Positions 24,443 through 33,400 of a stretch of 51,896 bases of DNA are shown here, piece by piece. The stretch lies in contig JAIYAU010000057.1 in the NCBI GenBank assembly GCA_027488865.1, positions 1 through 51,896 of the forward strand, given 5' to 3'. Numbering within the stretch: the first letter of the stretch is position 1; every line of letters begins with the position of its first letter. The stretch is from Cytophagaceae bacterium. Lineage in GTDB: Bacteria > Bacteroidota > Bacteroidia > Cytophagales > UBA9547. The notes beneath the pieces are model-generated. The model was not told the DNA's origin, did no database searches, and saw only the letters and a list, made by a program, of their open reading frames with translations. A program made the position numbers and the translations under genes.

Positions 24443-24922
24443 ATGCCAAAAATTGAATTAGAAACCATTATAAAATCCAACATTGATATTTGTTTTGATT
24501 TATCGAGAAGTATTGACTTGCATAAACTTTCAACGGCAAAAACAAATGAAACAGCCATCAGTGGCAGGACAAGTGGACTAATAACCCTAGGTGAATATGT
24601 GACATGGGAGGCAACGCATTTTGGGATAAGACAACAACTAACGACCAAAATAACAGCGTTTGATATTCCCAATTATTTTCGAGATGAACAATTAAAGGGA
24701 GCTTTTAAGTTTTTAAAACACGATCATATTTTTACATCGTCCAACGATTTCGTTATCATGAAAGATGTTTTTGAGTTTCAATCACCATTTGGCTTTTTAG
24801 GTGTTTTAATAGACAAATATGTCCTAACAAATTATCTCACCATGTTTTTAATTGAAAGAAACAATCTTATTAAAGAATTTGCCGAATCAAATAAATGGAA
24901 ATCGATTTTAAATGAAAGATAA
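24443..24922 (+). CDS. SRPBCC-family protein
   Basis: This 159-residue protein has the START/Bet v1 fold layout: beta strand KIELETIIKSNIDICFDLSRS (residues 3-23) with the helix ICFDLSRSIDLH, middle strands TKITAFDIPNYFRDEQLKG (about 73-91), KHDHIFTSSNDFVIMKDVFEF, and a C-terminal helix YLTMFLIERNNLIKEFAE. This form, FDLSRSIDLHKLST through GEYVTWEATHFG, matches the COG4276 'cell-division inhibitor-like' SRPBCC group. It binds hydrophobic ligands in related families. It stands alone, about 100 bp after the PNPOx-like gene and converging on lptG. Confidence 0.85.
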   Translation: MPKIELETIIKSNIDICFDLSRSIDLHKLSTAKTNETAISGRTSGLITLGEYVTWEATHFGIRQQLTTKITAFDIPNYFRDEQLKGAFKFLKHDHIFTSSNDFVIMKDVFEFQSPFGFLGVLIDKYVLTNYLTMFLIERNNLIKEFAESNKWKSILNER

Positions 24923-24956
24923 TTGGAGGTGTTATACCTTAAGCGATTTTAAAATT

Positions 24957-26036
24957 TTATTTCGGCACACGTCGATATAAGATAAATCCAATTGATGCAA
25001 AAATTATGTTTGGCAACCAAGCACTCAATACTGGTGGCATCGCACCTTTGCTCGCAATTTGTCGGCCAAGCATTACAAACATAATATATAAAAATGCAAG
25101 TGCAAATCCCAAAGCTATTTGTAAGCCTGCTCCCCCACGTACTTTTCTTGATGACACAATAACTCCAATTATAGTTAAAATTACAATGGCAAACGGATAG
25201 GCGATTCTCTCGTGTTTTTCAATGTAGTAGGTCTCAAGATTTTCGGCCCCGCGCGATTTTAAAAGATTGATATAAGCATCTAGTTCATCAAACGTAAACG
25301 TTTCTTGGCGCATGTGGGTATTTTCAAAATCTGAAGGAGTAAGACTAAAAACAGTGTCTAAGTTGCTTCCATGCACAATTTTCTCTTTTATACCATCAAA
25401 AGTGTGAACAGAATAAAATTCTATGTTCCATTTTCTTTTTTCAATATTCCAGGTACATCTATTCCCTTTTAATTTTTCTAACAACTTACCATCAACAATT
25501 TTTTCCATGGTAAACTGGTATCCAGTTAGCATTTCATTGTTATAACTTTCCATGTATACATAAATTTCAGGCGCTACTTTTACGTGGATATTTCTTTTAT
25601 CAAAATAAAATTTGTCTTTTAAATAAGTTAGCTCAAAATCTATTCGTTTTTTGTTGGCACGAGGCAAAACCCACCCAATTAGAAAAAATATTAATATTCC
25701 AATAATAGCGGAACTAATTATATAGGGCCATAAAATGCGCCTGTAGCTAATTCCAGCACTCAAAATAGCAATAATTTCAGTATGGGATGCTAGTTTGGAG
25801 GTTACAAAAACGGTTGTTATAAAAATCGTAAGAGGGCTTAATATGTTTGCCATGTAAGGTGCAAAATTGATAAAATAGCCCATGAAAATTTCTGAAAACG
25901 GAAGATTACTTTTAATAAAAGAATCACTTTTTTCTGTGTAGTCAATTACACATATTATCAAAACCAATAAGATAACTACGAATAAGTAGGTAGTAATCAT
26001 TTTTTTGATAATGTACCTATCTAATATTTTAAACAT
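24957..26036 (-). CDS. LptF/LptG-family LPS export permease
   Basis: A YjgP/YjgQ-family inner-membrane subunit, 359 residues, that with LptB drives lipopolysaccharide from the inner to the outer membrane through the Lpt bridge. N-terminal helices (about residues 10-35 and 60-100) are preceded by FKILDRYIIKKMI, the usual family start. A periplasmic jellyroll region with KLKGNRCTWNIEKRKWNIEFYSV lies at about residues 190-215. Two C-terminal helices follow YEKHERIAYPFAIVILTIIG-type sequence and SRKVRGGAGLQIALGFAL. A single gene is present; LptF and LptG cannot be told apart by eye, though single-copy Bacteroidota versions are often called LptG. It lies downstream of guaA. Confidence 0.92.
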   Translation of the reverse strand: MFKILDRYIIKKMITTYLFVVILLVLIICVIDYTEKSDSFIKSNLPFSEIFMGYFINFAPYMANILSPLTIFITTVFVTSKLASHTEIIAILSAGISYRRILWPYIISSAIIGILIFFLIGWVLPRANKKRIDFELTYLKDKFYFDKRNIHVKVAPEIYVYMESYNNEMLTGYQFTMEKIVDGKLLEKLKGNRCTWNIEKRKWNIEFYSVHTFDGIKEKIVHGSNLDTVFSLTPSDFENTHMRQETFTFDELDAYINLLKSRGAENLETYYIEKHERIAYPFAIVILTIIGVIVSSRKVRGGAGLQIALGFALAFLYIMFVMLGRQIASKGAMPPVLSAWLPNIIFASIGFILYRRVPK

Positions 26037-26148
26037 TTTTAAATTATATTTTTTTATTGGATGAATAACTTTTAAGTTTAGTATATATACTCAAAGCTGA
26101 ATACTGTCCATTTTTAGTTAATCTTGATAAGGTTGACTTGTTTGAATC

Positions 26149-27666
26149 TTATTCCCATTCTATTGTAGCTGGTGGTTTGCTGCTTATATCATAAACTACT
26201 CGATTAACTCCTTTTACCTTGTTAATGATTTCGTTGGATACATCTGCTAAAAACTCGTAGGGTAAATGTACCCAATCAGCCGTCATGCCATCTACACTAC
26301 TTACAGCCCTCAATGCCACCACTTTTTCATAAGTTCGTTCGTCTCCCATTACACCTACTGATTGCACCGGAAGTAAAATGGCACCAGCCTGCCATACTTT
26401 ATCATATAATTGTTGGTCTCTCAGTGCTTTAATAAAGATATAGTCAACCTCTTGTAAAATTTTAACCTTGTCTGCTGTGATGTCTCCTAATATTCTTATG
26501 GCTAAACCCGGGCCAGGAAAAGGATGCCGGCCTAGTATTAGTTGATCAATTCCTAGATTTTTCCCAACATTGCGTACTTCATCTTTAAAAAGTGTATTGA
26601 GTGGTTCTAAAATTTGCAGTTTCATAAAATCCGGTAAACCACCTACGTTGTGGTGCGATTTGATAGTGGCAGAGGGTCCTTTTACTGAAACGGACTCAAT
26701 TACATCAGGATAAATAGTGCCTTGTCCAAGCCATTTTACATCTTGGATTTTATGTGCCTCTTGGTCAAAAACCTCAACAAAAACCCTACCTATGGCCTTT
26801 CTTTTTGCCTCAGGATCTGACAACCCTTCAAGTGCTTGGTAAAATTGATTTTTAGCATCTACTCCTTTTACATTGAGCCCCATATGCTTGTAAGAAGCTA
26901 ATACCTCTTCAAATTCATTTTTTCGCAACAGACCATTATCTACAAAAATACAGAATAGGTTGGTGCCTATCGCTTTATGAATTAATATAGCAGCTACTGA
27001 TGAGTCAACCCCGCCAGATAAACCTAGCACTACTTTATCATTTCCTACTTTTTCTTTGATGGTTTTTATAGTAGACTCAATGAAGGCATCGGGCGTCCAA
27101 TCTTGGGTACAACCACAAATATCCACAACATAATTTTGTATAATTTGCTTACCATCTATGCTATGGGTAACTTCTGGATGAAATTGAATCCCATATATTT
27201 CTTTATTTTTGAACTTATAACCAGCCACTTTTACAGTAGGTGTACTTGCAATAATTTCGATATTTTCTGGTACTGCAGTTATAGTATCACCGTGGGACAT
27301 CCACACCTGTGAATTTTGAGGCACGGAGGCAAGTAGTTTACTATTTGAACTAGTTTGCATTATGGCACGACCATATTCTCTTATGGTTGAAGGAAATACT
27401 TCACCGCCATTTTTTTGTGCGAGCAATTGTGCACCATAACATACCCCCAGCACCGGTAATTCACCAAATTGACTTAGTTCAATATCCGGAGCATTTTCTT
27501 CTCTTACCGAACAAGGACTGCCTGACAAGATAATCCCTTTAATATCAGATTCAATTTTTGGAATTTTATTATAAGGATGAATCTCACAATAAACATTCAA
27601 TTCTCTTACCCTTCTTGCTATTAATTGTGTGTATTGTGAACCAAAGTCAAGGATAAGAATTTTCAT
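26149..27666 (-). CDS. guaA: GMP synthase (glutamine-hydrolysing)
   Basis: GuaA makes GMP from XMP, ATP and glutamine. The 505-residue protein has an N-terminal class I amidotransferase with nucleophile Cys76 in [10 protein letters not shown], and His163 and Glu165 in [10 protein letters not shown]. An ATP pyrophosphatase domain has the P-loop [11 protein letters not shown] (residues 216-226). The C-terminal dimerisation domain has [17 protein letters not shown] (about residues 379-395), and the protein ends [15 protein letters not shown]. All catalytic residues are present. A TAnnTTTG promoter match lies about 42 bp upstream of the start, so transcription is independent of the mla genes. Confidence 0.97.
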   Translation of the reverse strand: MKILILDFGSQYTQLIARRVRELNVYCEIHPYNKIPKIESDIKGIILSGSPCSVREENAPDIELSQFGELPVLGVCYGAQLLAQKNGGEVFPSTIREYGRAIMQTSSNSKLLASVPQNSQVWMSHGDTITAVPENIEIIASTPTVKVAGYKFKNKEIYGIQFHPEVTHSIDGKQIIQNYVVDICGCTQDWTPDAFIESTIKTIKEKVGNDKVVLGLSGGVDSSVAAILIHKAIGTNLFCIFVDNGLLRKNEFEEVLASYKHMGLNVKGVDAKNQFYQALEGLSDPEAKRKAIGRVFVEVFDQEAHKIQDVKWLGQGTIYPDVIESVSVKGPSATIKSHHNVGGLPDFMKLQILEPLNTLFKDEVRNVGKNLGIDQLILGRHPFPGPGLAIRILGDITADKVKILQEVDYIFIKALRDQQLYDKVWQAGAILLPVQSVGVMGDERTYEKVVALRAVSSVDGMTADWVHLPYEFLADVSNEIINKVKGVNRVVYDISSKPPATIEWE

Positions 27667-27707
27667 ACAGAATTTTTATAAAACACCTACAATAGTAAAA
27701 TTGCGGG

Positions 27708-27715
27708 CAAAGTTA
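27708..27715 (-). promoter_or_regulatory. Candidate -7 promoter element of guaA
   Basis: The minus strand reads TAACTTTG (TAnnTTTG), ending 41 bp before the guaA ATG. Confidence 0.45.
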
Positions 27716-27801
27716 ATGATTTTGTTGAACTGAGTTTTTGTAAATAATAATTTCGAAATAAATGTTTCTTATGATGAATAAAATTCAAGGTATAAAATTA
27801 A

Positions 27802-28554
27802 TTATCCTCGATCTTTTAATTCTTTCATTAGGTTGTTTGCAAAAATAAAGTCGTTAAGCTCTGCCACATCAGAATCAAGAATCATCTCTTTATTGCCTTC
27901 CCATAATTTTTTACCTTTATATATAAACATAATATATTCTCCAATAGTCATAACGGAGTTCATGTCATGTGTTACTACTATTGTGGTAGTGCTAAATTCC
28001 TCTGTAATATCACTTATCAAATTATCAATTCTTATGGATGTTTGTGGATCAAGGCCAGAATTAGGTTCATCACAAAAAAGATACTTTGGATTCATTACAA
28101 TTGCTCTTGCTATCCCCACTCTTTTTTGCATTCCTCCACTTATTTGTGAGGGTAATAAATTATTTACATTTTCAAGACCTACCCGTTGCAAACAGTAGTT
28201 TACCCGATCTAATTTATCAGACTTTGAAGTATTGGTAAACATTTCTAGGGGAAACATGACATTTTCTTGGACATTTTTCGAATCAAACAAGGCACTACCC
28301 TGAAACAGCATGCCCATTTCCCTCCTTATTTCTCTTCGTGTATCTTCATCCGCCTTTATAAAGTCTCGTTTGTCATATTCTACACTTCCTGTGTCAGGTT
28401 CTATTAGACCAACAATTGTTTTTAAAAGTACACTCTTTCCAGTACCGCTTGCTCCTATTATAAGGTTGGTTTTGCCTTTAGCAAACAAGCCACTAACATT
28501 TTCTAGTACTTTTTTGCCATTAAATGTCTTGTTTATATTAATTACTTCAATCAT
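27802..28554 (-). CDS. mlaF: MlaF-type ABC transporter ATPase
   Basis: The ATPase of a phospholipid (Mla/MCE-type) transporter that maintains outer-membrane lipid asymmetry. The 250-residue protein has Walker A IGASGTGKSVLLKT (residues 33-46), the ABC signature ISGGMQKRVGIARAI (about residues 138-152), and Walker B YLFCDEPNSGLDP (about 158-170). The signature with GGMQKR and NSGLDP is characteristic of MlaF. It follows the MlaE permease gene with a 39-bp gap on the same strand. No MCE-domain (MlaD) gene is adjacent in the window, so the substrate-binding subunit must be elsewhere or different. Confidence 0.93.
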   Translation of the reverse strand: MIEVININKTFNGKKVLENVSGLFAKGKTNLIIGASGTGKSVLLKTIVGLIEPDTGSVEYDKRDFIKADEDTRREIRREMGMLFQGSALFDSKNVQENVMFPLEMFTNTSKSDKLDRVNYCLQRVGLENVNNLLPSQISGGMQKRVGIARAIVMNPKYLFCDEPNSGLDPQTSIRIDNLISDITEEFSTTTIVVTHDMNSVMTIGEYIMFIYKGKKLWEGNKEMILDSDVAELNDFIFANNLMKELKDRG

Positions 28555-28593
28555 AATATCTTATTTGTAAAAGAGGCTGTTTCACATGCTTTT

Positions 28594-29328
28594 TTATAGA
28601 AGTAATTGAGCAATAAAATAGTCTGCCAGTAAAACGCCAATGCAGCTATTTGTAACTGCGTTTGTACTTGCTTGACCCACACCTAAGGTGCCTCCTGTAG
28701 TATAATATCCCTTAAAAGCTGATATGGAGGTGATAACAAATGCAAAAACAAATGATTTTACCAAAGCAATAAAAACATTGTATCCTTCAAATTGGAATCT
28801 TATACCATAAACATAATCGTAACTAGTAATTATCCCAGTAAAAACTGTACTTGCATAGCCTCCGCATAGAGATAAAAATCCTGCCAAAGTAACCAACATT
28901 GGAAACATGATTAAGGCCGCTAATACTTTGGGCAATACTAGGTAAGAGGCAGAATTAATGCCCATTACCTCCAAAGCATCTATTTGTTCTTGAATTCTCA
29001 TGGTACCCAAGCCACCTGCTATGCTTGAGCCAACTTTACCAGCCAACACAATGCAAGTAATAGTAGGAGCCAGCTCAAGAATGGTCATGTCTCGTACTAT
29101 CACCCCAACTACATACAATGGTACTAGTGGACTGATTAAGTTGTGAGAAGTTTGAACTCCAGATACGGCACCTATAAAGGTAGAAACAATAGCCACAATA
29201 AAAACAGAATCAAGTCCAATGAGAATACATTCATCTATAATTAATGAAAAATATACCTTGGGTTTTTCTCGATTGGTAAATAGTTTTCCTAAAAAAATAA
29301 AGTATTTACCGATGCCGTTTAAAATCAT
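28594..29328 (-). CDS. mlaE: MlaE-family ABC transporter permease
   Basis: An integral membrane subunit of the Mla/MCE-type phospholipid transporter, 244 residues with about five helices. Seen in order: KYFIFLGKLFTN at the start, GAVSGVQTSHNLI (about residues 53-65), LELAPTITCIVLAGKVGSSIA (about 83-103) with ELAPT and GK.GS, then LGTMRIQEQIDALEVMGI (about 107-124), the diagnostic MlaE block, and GYYTTGGTLGVGQASTNAVT (about residues 206-225). It is the first of two genes, with the ATPase downstream. A 160-bp gap separates it from the divergent SDR. Confidence 0.95.
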   Translation of the reverse strand: MILNGIGKYFIFLGKLFTNREKPKVYFSLIIDECILIGLDSVFIVAIVSTFIGAVSGVQTSHNLISPLVPLYVVGVIVRDMTILELAPTITCIVLAGKVGSSIAGGLGTMRIQEQIDALEVMGINSASYLVLPKVLAALIMFPMLVTLAGFLSLCGGYASTVFTGIITSYDYVYGIRFQFEGYNVFIALVKSFVFAFVITSISAFKGYYTTGGTLGVGQASTNAVTNSCIGVLLADYFIAQLLL

Positions 29329-29462
29329 TTTTTGTATATGTTAATTCCCGTTACTAGTGCGCTTCTAAATCCAATTTTAAGTCATTATTTTGAATAATTT
29401 AAGTTTTTTATTTTTAAATTATAAAAGTATCAATGCTAATTACTATTTTTAATCCTAGTGCG

Positions 29463-29470
29463 TAAATTTG
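29463..29470 (+). promoter_or_regulatory. Candidate -7 promoter element of the SDR gene
   Basis: TAAATTTG (TAnnTTTG) ends 20 bp before the GTG start at 29491. Confidence 0.45.
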
Positions 29471-29490
29471 GCACAAAATAAGAAATAATC

Positions 29491-30198
29491 GTGAGTAAGA
29501 AAAATATAGTAATAACTGGTGGTACAAAAGGGATAGGAAAGGCAATCGTTTTAAAATTTGCCGAAAATGGGTTTAATATTTTCACTTGTGCTCGCAATCA
29601 AGTTGATATCGATAAATTAAAATTAGAATTAAGTTTATTTTCTAATATTAAAAGTCAAGTTATCCCTGCGGATTTGTCTTTAGAAGGAGATTGTAAAAAA
29701 TTTATTTCTACAGTTATGGCGCATACTGATAACATAGATGTTTTGGTAAATAATACAGGCGTTTTTATACCAGGACAAATACATTTAGAAGAAGAAGGCG
29801 TATTAACAAAAATGTTAAATACGAACCTACTAAGCACATATCATATTACAAGAGGGTTTATTCCATCGATGATAGAACATAAAAATGGACATATTTTTAA
29901 TATTAATTCTACGGCCAGCATTACGCCTTATCCTAATGGCGGCTCATATTGTATAACCAAGTACGCCATGCACGGGCTCACCAAGGTGTTAAGAGAAGAA
30001 ATAAAACCTTATGGTATTAAGGTTACCTCAGTGTTACCAGGGCCCACGTACACTTCTAGCTGGGAAGGAGTAGAATTGCCAGAAGAAAGGTTTATGAAGC
30101 CAAGTGACGTTGCAGATATTATATGGGCTACCTATAATTTGTCATCAACGGCAGTAGTTGAAGAAATTTTAATGAGACCGCAGTTAGGAGATATTTAA
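29491..30198 (+). CDS. Short-chain dehydrogenase/reductase
   Basis: A 235-residue NAD(P)-dependent Rossmann oxidoreductase. The start is GTG. The cofactor-binding glycine motif ITGGTKGIGKAIV is at residues 8-20. NNTG is present near residue 87 (a variant of the usual NNAG). The catalytic Ser lies in INSTAS and the Tyr/Lys pair in YCITK (about residues 154-158), giving the S-Y-K triad. This is the 'classical' SDR length with no C-terminal extension. The substrate is not specified. It is followed after 52 bp by a potassium channel gene, with no obvious joint function. Confidence 0.93.
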   Translation: MSKKNIVITGGTKGIGKAIVLKFAENGFNIFTCARNQVDIDKLKLELSLFSNIKSQVIPADLSLEGDCKKFISTVMAHTDNIDVLVNNTGVFIPGQIHLEEEGVLTKMLNTNLLSTYHITRGFIPSMIEHKNGHIFNINSTASITPYPNGGSYCITKYAMHGLTKVLREEIKPYGIKVTSVLPGPTYTSSWEGVELPEERFMKPSDVADIIWATYNLSSTAVVEEILMRPQLGDI

Positions 30199-30250
30199 TA
30201 ATAGTTATTTAAAATAATAATTTAAATTTTAAACACAAATCACCATAGAC

Positions 30251-30958
30251 ATGAATCCATTCAGGGAATTTTTGGTACGAGTTCATTTTTTTCATAAGAT
30301 TCCCTCTAACGAATCTAAATATTTAGTCCACTTATTTACCTTAATTTTATTATTACTTATTTCTCCATTTTTTACGGAATCTTCTTCAGCTAAATTAAAT
30401 TTTTCGTTCTTGATTACTATTGTGCTGATATCTGGTTTATATGCTGATGTTGAAGCCAAAAGGATTGATTACCTTGAACTTGTACTGGGTGGCTTGGCTA
30501 TTACCTTGACTTGGGTTGATTATATTATTCCTAACATCTCATTTTTGGATATAACCACTCAAATTATTTATGCCTTATACTTTTTTTATTTTTTGATAGA
30601 ATTGATAGCAAAAATAATTATCACAGATAAAATTTCTCCAAATTTAATTTACGCAGCCATAGTAGGTTTTCTAATGTTAGGCTTATTGGGTGCCACTTTA
30701 GCATCGATTATTGGCATGATTTATCCTCATGCATACAACATGCCTGCAAACTTGAGTTATTACAGATTTGAAAATTATATTTATTATAGTTTTATCTCAA
30801 TTACTACCGTGGGATATGGAGATATGACACCCAACATGCCTGTAGCAAAGACTGTAGCCATTTTTTTATGTACATGTGGCCATTTTTATACCTCTATAAT
30901 TATTTCACTTATAATAGGTAAATATTTGAATAAAATCACGCAGGTGATAAACAAATAA
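30251..30958 (+). CDS. Potassium channel family protein
   Basis: A 235-residue membrane protein that forms a K+-selective pore. The selectivity filter TTVGYGD is at residues 185-191, preceded by the pore helix YYSFISI. About six hydrophobic helices are predicted, including an N-terminal set with a DVEAKRID loop. The last helix is rich in Ile and precedes a short C-terminal KYLNKITQV tail. The voltage-sensor-like charge pattern is weak, so this is more like a non-voltage-gated or KvAP-like variant with few S4 arginines. It has no RCK or cyclic-nucleotide domain. A two-pore (Trk-type) system can be excluded by the single filter. Confidence 0.88.
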   Translation: MNPFREFLVRVHFFHKIPSNESKYLVHLFTLILLLLISPFFTESSSAKLNFSFLITIVLISGLYADVEAKRIDYLELVLGGLAITLTWVDYIIPNISFLDITTQIIYALYFFYFLIELIAKIIITDKISPNLIYAAIVGFLMLGLLGATLASIIGMIYPHAYNMPANLSYYRFENYIYYSFISITTVGYGDMTPNMPVAKTVAIFLCTCGHFYTSIIISLIIGKYLNKITQVINK

Positions 30959-31199
30959 ATAGTTATAATACTAATAAAATTGTACATTTCACTCTGTTTG
31001 GGCTATAGCTTTATAGTCGAGATTTTATCTTACTTTGTAGATCAATCTATAAAATAATAAACTTTTGGAGGCCTTACTCCTATTGCGATTCTGATTTTAA
31101 TATAACCAATTGTTTTTAAAAATTTTTATTAAAAAAATTTATGATTTATAAGTAAATCTTTCGGTTAGGAGTGATAAACAAATAATTGATTAATGTTTT

Positions 31200-31856
31200 T
31201 TACAATTGGGTTTTTAAATCCTTTATTGTGGCTAAAGGGTTAGCCGCAGTAAAAACAAAATTGCCAGCCACAAGGACGTCCGCACCTACGTCAATTAGCT
31301 TTTTAGCATTGGTACTATTAACACCACCATCAATTTCAATTAATACACTAGAATTGAATCGATTTCTCAACTCAGCAAGCTTTTGAACCTTGGTATATGT
31401 GTTTTCAATAAATTTTTGTCCTCCAAACCCAGGATTTACACTCATTACACACACTAAATCAATGTCTGCAATAATTTCAGCCAACAAATCAACAGGCGTA
31501 TGTGGATTAATAGCTACACCAGCCTTTATACCTAACCCTTTAATTTGCTCAATATTTCTATGAAGATGCACACATGCCTCATAATGAACAGATATAAGTG
31601 ATGCCCCCGCCTGCTTAAACTGCTCTACATACCTTTCTGGTCTTTCAATCATCAAGTGAACATCCAATGGCTTTTTGGCATGTTTAGCTATGGCCGCGCA
31701 AACAGGTTGGCCAAATGAAATATTTGGCACAAAAATGCCATCCATTACATCTATATGAATCCAATCAGCGTCGCTACTATTTAACATTTCAATATCTCTT
31801 TGGAGATTTGCAAAATCTGCTGCAAGTACAGAAGGAGAAATAATGGGTGTTTTCAT
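31200..31856 (-). CDS. rpe: Ribulose-phosphate 3-epimerase
   Basis: Rpe interconverts ribulose-5-phosphate and xylulose-5-phosphate in the pentose phosphate pathway. The frame is open to an ATG at 31904, but the family start is MKTPIISPSVLAADFANL at 31856, giving 218 residues, the normal size. Signature segments are VHLMIERPERYV (about residues 65-76), VMSVNPGFGGQKFI (about residues 138-151), and EIDGGVNS (about 173-180). The metal ligands are the usual His, Asp, His, Asp set. A TATATTTG promoter element lies 5 bp upstream of this ATG, which rules out use of the 31904 ATG and implies a leaderless mRNA. Confidence 0.96.
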   Translation of the reverse strand: MKTPIISPSVLAADFANLQRDIEMLNSSDADWIHIDVMDGIFVPNISFGQPVCAAIAKHAKKPLDVHLMIERPERYVEQFKQAGASLISVHYEACVHLHRNIEQIKGLGIKAGVAINPHTPVDLLAEIIADIDLVCVMSVNPGFGGQKFIENTYTKVQKLAELRNRFNSSVLIEIDGGVNSTNAKKLIDVGADVLVAGNFVFTAANPLATIKDLKTQL

Positions 31857-31860
31857 GTTA

Positions 31861-31868
31861 CAAATATA
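31861..31868 (-). promoter_or_regulatory. Candidate -7 promoter element directly before rpe
   Basis: The minus strand reads TATATTTG (TAnnTTTG) and ends 4 bp before the rpe ATG at 31856, so the transcription start should fall at or near the start codon. Confidence 0.5.
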
Positions 31869-31929
31869 TTTTGTGTAGGTACATTTTCCTAAGACAATTA
31901 TCAAATGTTGACGATACCAGGATTTTCTA

Positions 31930-31937
31930 TATTTTTG
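31930..31937 (+). promoter_or_regulatory. Candidate -7 promoter element of the APC permease gene
   Basis: TATTTTTG (TAnnTTTG) lies 15 bp before the TTG at 31953. If used, translation cannot start at the upstream ATG 31905. Confidence 0.4.
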
Positions 31938-31952
31938 TTTAAAAATTGCAAC

Positions 31953-33290
31953 TTGAAGACAAATTATTCTACTAAAATTGGACTCTTTTCGGCAGTCTCT
32001 GTGATTATTTCTAGCATGGTGGGTACAGGTGTTTACACCAGCTTAGGTTATCAATTGGCTGGTATACAATCTACCTTGGCGATATTGGTTTTATGGATTT
32101 TAGGTGGTGTTATGGCATTGTGTGGTGCTGCCGTATATGGCGAGCTTGCAGTAAGATTACCTCGCTCTGGTGGAGAATATCACTTTTTGTCACAAATTTA
32201 TCATCCAGCTTTGGGATTTTTATCGGGTTGGGTATCATCTACCGTGGGTTTTGCAGCCCCAGCTGCTTTAAGTAGTATGGCTTTTGCCAATTATTTTTAT
32301 AAACTTTTCCCCGAATTAATAACTAACTCATTTGGAATGTATCAAATGGAGTTTACCGCTTGTTTATTAGTTCTCTTTGCCACTTTAATTAATATCTTCA
32401 GTATTCAGCTTGGCGCAAAATTTCAATCTTCCATTACCCTAGTCAATATTGTGCTCATTTTAGTACTTATTGTTTCAGGCATCTATCTATCTGATGCTCA
32501 ACATTTTAGTATTTATTTCGATTATCAATCAATAGAACCTATTTTCTCTCGCCCTTTTGCGGTATCACTCGTATTTGTATCATTTGCTTATAGTGGCTGG
32601 AATTCTGTAACATACATCACCAGTGAAGTGGACAATCCTCAGAAAAATTTACCCAAATCTCTTTTTTTGGCATCATTTACGGTGTTGTTACTTTATGTAG
32701 GGCTCAATTTTGTTTTTTTATACTCCACACCAGCCGCTGAATTAGTATTAAAAAATGAGGTAGGATTTATTGCTGGACAACACATTTTTGGAGAAATTGG
32801 AGGTAAAGCCATAAGTTTGGTAATATGTATTGCTCTGTTTGCAAGTGTCAACTCAATAACAATAGCTGGCCCAAGGGTGAGCAAAACCATTGGAGAAGAT
32901 TTCCCACAATTAAGACGATTTTCTAATTTAACGGGAGCAGGCTCACCTGCCATGGCCATCGTTTTGCAATCGTTCATTGCAATAATATTAATCGTAACAG
33001 CTTCATTTGAAAAAATATTAACTTATATAGGTTTTACCTTAAGTCTGTTCACTTGCCTAACAGTGTTTGGGTTGTTTATATTAAGATCAAAAAGTAAAGA
33101 TGACAATTTGTCTTACAAAACCATTGGATATCCAATTACTCCCATCATATTTATTGGCTTGGAATTATGGATGATTGTGTTTACCCTCATCGATAAACCC
33201 TTAGAATCATTTTCAGGTTTTGCAACAATCTTGACCGGATTAATCGTTTATTATGCACTTAAAAGAAAAGATGAATTACCTAGGTCGTAA
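31953..33290 (+). CDS. APC-superfamily amino-acid permease
   Basis: An inner-membrane secondary transporter with about 12 helices. The frame starts at ATG 31905 (461 residues), but the first 16 residues (MLTIPGFSIF...) are atypical for the family, and a promoter element falls inside them. The TTG at 31953 gives KTNYSTKIGLFSAVSVIISS, the normal start with the charged prefix and first helix. The unwound TM1 motif SSMVGTGVY and the gate region GALAV-like PRSGGEYHFLS are present (AVRLPRSGGEYHF at about residues 55-67). TM6 has VSFAYSGWNSVTYITSEVDNP. Substrate is likely an amino acid; not specified. It is divergent from rpe. Confidence 0.9.
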   Translation: MKTNYSTKIGLFSAVSVIISSMVGTGVYTSLGYQLAGIQSTLAILVLWILGGVMALCGAAVYGELAVRLPRSGGEYHFLSQIYHPALGFLSGWVSSTVGFAAPAALSSMAFANYFYKLFPELITNSFGMYQMEFTACLLVLFATLINIFSIQLGAKFQSSITLVNIVLILVLIVSGIYLSDAQHFSIYFDYQSIEPIFSRPFAVSLVFVSFAYSGWNSVTYITSEVDNPQKNLPKSLFLASFTVLLLYVGLNFVFLYSTPAAELVLKNEVGFIAGQHIFGEIGGKAISLVICIALFASVNSITIAGPRVSKTIGEDFPQLRRFSNLTGAGSPAMAIVLQSFIAIILIVTASFEKILTYIGFTLSLFTCLTVFGLFILRSKSKDDNLSYKTIGYPITPIIFIGLELWMIVFTLIDKPLESFSGFATILTGLIVYYALKRKDELPRS

Positions 33291-33400
33291 GCTTACTTAA
33301 GTACTAATACTTACTTTATCCTATATTAATCCATAAAATATAAACAAAAACTTACATTTATATCCCTCTACTTAAATGTTTTTGTAATTTTAAAAAAAAT

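Noticed and set aside
27802-29328. Complete Mla operon
   Set aside because: Only the ATPase and permease are present; there is no MCE-domain gene or lipoprotein in the flanking genes.
31857-31904. N-terminal extension of rpe from the ATG at 31904
   Set aside because: The extra residues (MIIVLGKCTYTKYICN) are unlike the family and the region carries the promoter element.
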